64,000 bases of DNA from Bradyrhizobium sp. WSM1417 (lineage in GTDB: Bacteria; Pseudomonadota; Alphaproteobacteria; Rhizobiales; Xanthobacteraceae), in NCBI RefSeq assembly GCF_000515415.1, contig NZ_KI911783.1, positions 2,532,392-2,596,391 on the forward strand. Reading direction: 5' to 3'. A program made the translations under genes and the position numbers. Below are positions 61,597 through 64,000 of the stretch, in pieces. Position 1 is the first letter of the stretch. The number at the start of each line of letters is the position of its first letter. The notes under the pieces are model-generated. The model was given only the letters and a program-made list of their open reading frames with translations, searched no databases and was not told the origin of the DNA.

Positions 61597-62001
61597 TCAG
61601 TAGATCATGCAGGCGGCATTGAGCAGTCCCGCGGCGAGCGAGGACAGCCCGAGCCAGATCGCGGGCGCAAGCTCGCCGGCCGCGATCCGCGCCGGCAGAC
61701 TCGGCACCGGCACCCTCACCAGAAAGAGCACGATGATCTGCACGATCAGCGCGATGAGCGCCCAGATCAGGCAATCAAGCACATTGGCCGAATGCGCGAT
61801 GGCGCTGACCAGCGGCGCCACGAAGCCGAGCAGGCTGAGGCCGAGTGCGACCGCCGCGGCCGGCTCGTTGTCGCGGATGAGCTGGAATTCGTTGTAGGGA
61901 GTGATGCGGGTGTAGACGAACAGATACGCCACGATCGCGATCAGCCCGGTGCAGAAATAGACCAGGAAGGCGGGCAGGCCGGCGAGTGATTGCAGGATCA
62001 T
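61597..62001 (-). CDS. DUF350 membrane protein (YjfL-like)
   Basis: A 134-residue inner-membrane protein with four hydrophobic helices: LAGLPAFLVYFCTGLIAIVA, NEPAAAVALGLSLLGFVAPL, LDCLIWALIALIVQIIVLFL and LGLSSLAAGLLNAACMIY. The DUF350 marks RDNEPAAAVALGLSLLGF and DCLIWALIALIVQ are clear. First gene of the DUF350, YgiB-like, YgiC-like set, as in E. coli yjfL-yjfM-yjfC. Such sets are linked to envelope stress modules in other bacteria; role unknown here. Confidence 0.85.
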   Translation of the reverse strand: MILQSLAGLPAFLVYFCTGLIAIVAYLFVYTRITPYNEFQLIRDNEPAAAVALGLSLLGFVAPLVSAIAHSANVLDCLIWALIALIVQIIVLFLVRVPVPSLPARIAAGELAPAIWLGLSSLAAGLLNAACMIY

Positions 62002-62090
62002 CGTTCCCCCATCGTGCAGCGACCATTCGTCGGCGGGGGAAGGATAGCGGTTCAACGGCGGCAGGACGATGAGGCCGCGTTCGTGTCCCC

Positions 62091-62122
62091 AAAAAACAAA
62101 ACCCCGCCATTCGCGGCGGGGT
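62091..62122 (-). terminator. Intrinsic terminator of ctrA
   Basis: On the minus strand ACCCCGCCGCGAATGGCGGG plus GT is a stable stem-loop followed by TTTGTTTTTTGGGG. It lies 49 bases after the ctrA stop codon, just before the DUF350 gene region. Confidence 0.85.
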
Positions 62123-62170
62123 CCAGGCTGGGAGGAGCAAGCCCCGAAGGGCTCGCGGGTAAACCCAGGA

Positions 62171-62872
<702 letters not shown>

Positions 62873-62951
62873 GCCAGTTCCCCATAGTCGCCGCTCCTGG
62901 GCGTCAGGTCGGCCGCATTCGCGGCACACAACAAAACGCCTTTGAACAACT

Positions 62952-63121
62952 GATTCGGATCCTGACAACAGATGGTTAACAAATTCTGATTCTGGAACGC
63001 AAGCCCTGTAGATGCAATTTTCGTCGAATCGCCCTAAGGTCTTGTGTACGAAGCAGCTTTCGTTATCCGGTTGCGTTCAAGTTCCACTTTAAGAGACGGG
63101 CCTAACCGACTCCCGCGACTC
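62952..63121. promoter_or_regulatory. ctrA upstream region with five GANTC sites and a CtrA half-site
   Basis: GANTC, the target of the cell-cycle methylase CcrM, occurs five times in 170 bases: 62952-62956, 62988-62992, 63026-63030, 63108-63112 and 63117-63121. About 0.7 would be expected by chance. TTAACCAT, the CtrA half-motif, lies on the minus strand at 62972-62979. In Caulobacter, ctrA transcription is controlled by GANTC methylation and by CtrA itself. The sites are seen; the control is inferred. Confidence 0.65.
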
Positions 63122-63287
63122 AGCCTTCTTCTGAAGGGGAGCCACGCTCAGTCACAAAGACAGTGACGCAATGATTAACGATGCGGGTAAACACGAAGTT
63201 AAGCGCCGTTCAGAAATATGGCGAAACTTAAGGTTCTCGCCACGAAACCCCGGATTATGAAGGCGATCACCTCATGAAGGCCCTCTT

Positions 63288-64000
63288 GTGAAGGCTCTTG
63301 CCGAACAGATCGGCGACATCGACGGCATCAATATTTACGGCCGTGTGGTCGGCGTGCGCGGCCTGATGGTCGAGGTGGCCGGCCCGATCCATGCGATGTC
63401 GGTGGGCGCGCGGCTCGTGATCGAGACCGGCGGTAACCGTTCCATCCCCTGCGAGGTGATCGGCTTCTCCGGCAACAACGCCGTCGTGATGCCGTTCGCC
63501 GGCCTCGACGGCGTGCGGCGCGGCTGCAAGGCCGTCATCGCCAATGCCGCAAATCAGGTGCGGCCTTGCGCGGCCTGGCTCGGCCGTGTCGTCAATGCGC
63601 TGGGTGAGCCGATCGACGGCAAGGGGCCGCTGCCGCAGGGCCCGGCGCCGATGCCGTACCGCAATTCGCCGCCGCCGGCGCACTCGCGCAAGCGCGTCGG
63701 CGCGCCGCTCGATCTCGGCGTGCGCGCGATGAACACCTTCCTGACCTGCTGCCGCGGCCAGCGCATGGGCATCTTCGCAGGCTCCGGCGTCGGCAAGTCG
63801 GTGCTGCTGTCGATGCTGGCGCGCAACGTCGATGCCGCCGTCAGCGTCATCGGGCTGATCGGCGAACGCGGCCGTGAGGTGCAGGAGTTCTTGCAGGACG
63901 ACCTCGGCGAGGAGGGCCTGGCGCGTTCCGTCGTCGTGGTCGCGACCTCCGACGAGCCGGCGCTGATGCGCCGTCAGGCCGCGTATCTGACTCTCGCGAT
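63288..64000 (+). CDS. fliI: Flagellum-specific ATPase FliI (3' end beyond window)
   Basis: The first 237 codons of the F1-beta-like ATPase that energises flagellar type III export. The start region is VKALAEQIGDIDGINIYGRV, followed by LVIETGGNRSIPCEVIGFSG, and Walker A GIFAGSGVGKSVLLSMLARN (about residues 160-180). GERGREVQEFLQDDLGEEGL and VVVATSDEPALMRRQAAYLT follow. GTG at 63288 with AAGG 7 bases upstream is the only start that keeps the frame. It diverges from ctrA and is likely cell-cycle controlled like other class II flagellar genes. Confidence 0.95.
   Translation, partial: MKALAEQIGDIDGINIYGRVVGVRGLMVEVAGPIHAMSVGARLVIETGGNRSIPCEVIGFSGNNAVVMPFAGLDGVRRGCKAVIANAANQVRPCAAWLGRVVNALGEPIDGKGPLPQGPAPMPYRNSPPPAHSRKRVGAPLDLGVRAMNTFLTCCRGQRMGIFAGSGVGKSVLLSMLARNVDAAVSVIGLIGERGREVQEFLQDDLGEEGLARSVVVVATSDEPALMRRQAAYLTLA

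Noticed and set aside
63175..63190. Candidate full CtrA box (TTAACGATGCGGGTAA) before fliI
   Set aside because: Spacing and the second half-site do not match TTAA-N7-TTAA; only a half-site remains.

Overview
The window looks like the chromosome of a Bradyrhizobium-type alphaproteobacterium (Hyphomicrobiales). The evidence is the high-GC coding style, an uptake [NiFe]-hydrogenase with a rhizobial-type HupS, the ChpT/CtrA cell-cycle proteins, EipA (DUF1134), FixK/FNR-type boxes, and many short proteins of kinds I associate with Bradyrhizobium genomes. Assignments come from reading translations and motifs; no database search was possible.

Layout. 1-5.0 kb: the structural uptake hydrogenase genes hupSL (minus strand, hupL cut by the window edge) behind an apparent sigma-54 promoter, preceded by a decayed H2-sensor locus (hupU missing its N-terminal half, hupV broken by a nonsense codon and several frameshifts). 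5.2-8.0 kb: small genes and relics, including one copy of a duplicated ~0.45 kb segment that encodes a 30-residue membrane peptide behind a covarying hairpin. 8.1-14.2 kb: a sulfur-scavenging cluster (flavin monooxygenase, TauD-type dioxygenase, sulfonate-type ABC transporter whose binding protein carries an in-frame TAG, and a serine acetyltransferase relic). 14.2-15.8 kb: a HipBA toxin-antitoxin pair with four phased operators. 16.2-22.1 kb: the second copy of the duplicated segment, a PAS sensor lacking an output domain, and a PAS-GGDEF-EAL protein. 22.9-31.3 kb: an accessory stretch of short genes and wreckage (IS91, IS110, LigD, MOSC and ParB-like fragments) plus a T5orf172/GIY-YIG protein.

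31.3-41.9 kb: a catabolic unit with an IclR regulator divergent from a five-gene branched-chain-amino-acid-type ABC transporter, a class III aminotransferase and hydantoinase/oxoprolinase subunits HyuB and HyuA. A 19-bp palindrome lies between regulator and operon. 42.1-47.3 kb: a probable defence island with an integrase relic, a tRNA-3'-end-like relic, a DUF3223 gene, a HamAB (Hachiman) pair and, at the right end, tRNA-Val(CAC).

47.4-64 kb is core chromosome: a coiled-coil membrane protein, eipA, a YHS protein, cysQ, chpT, the chemotaxis operon cheA-cheW-cheY-cheB-cheR, an ion channel behind a FixK-type box, a FixJ-like regulator, a DUF350 / YgiB-like / YgiC-like module (the ATP-grasp gene has a one-base frameshift), ctrA with a cluster of GANTC sites upstream, and the start of fliI. 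ChpT (phosphotransferase) and CtrA (response regulator) act in the same CckA-ChpT-CtrA relay and lie 10 kb apart around the chemotaxis genes, next to fliI, whose family is often CtrA-controlled.

The strongest leads are the HamAB island with its adjacent DUF3223 gene, the duplicated small membrane-peptide module, the disabled H2 sensor upstream of intact hupSL, the phased hipBA operators and the GANTC cluster before ctrA. Several single-base frameshifts in otherwise clean genes fall in or near short homopolymers and may be assembly errors.
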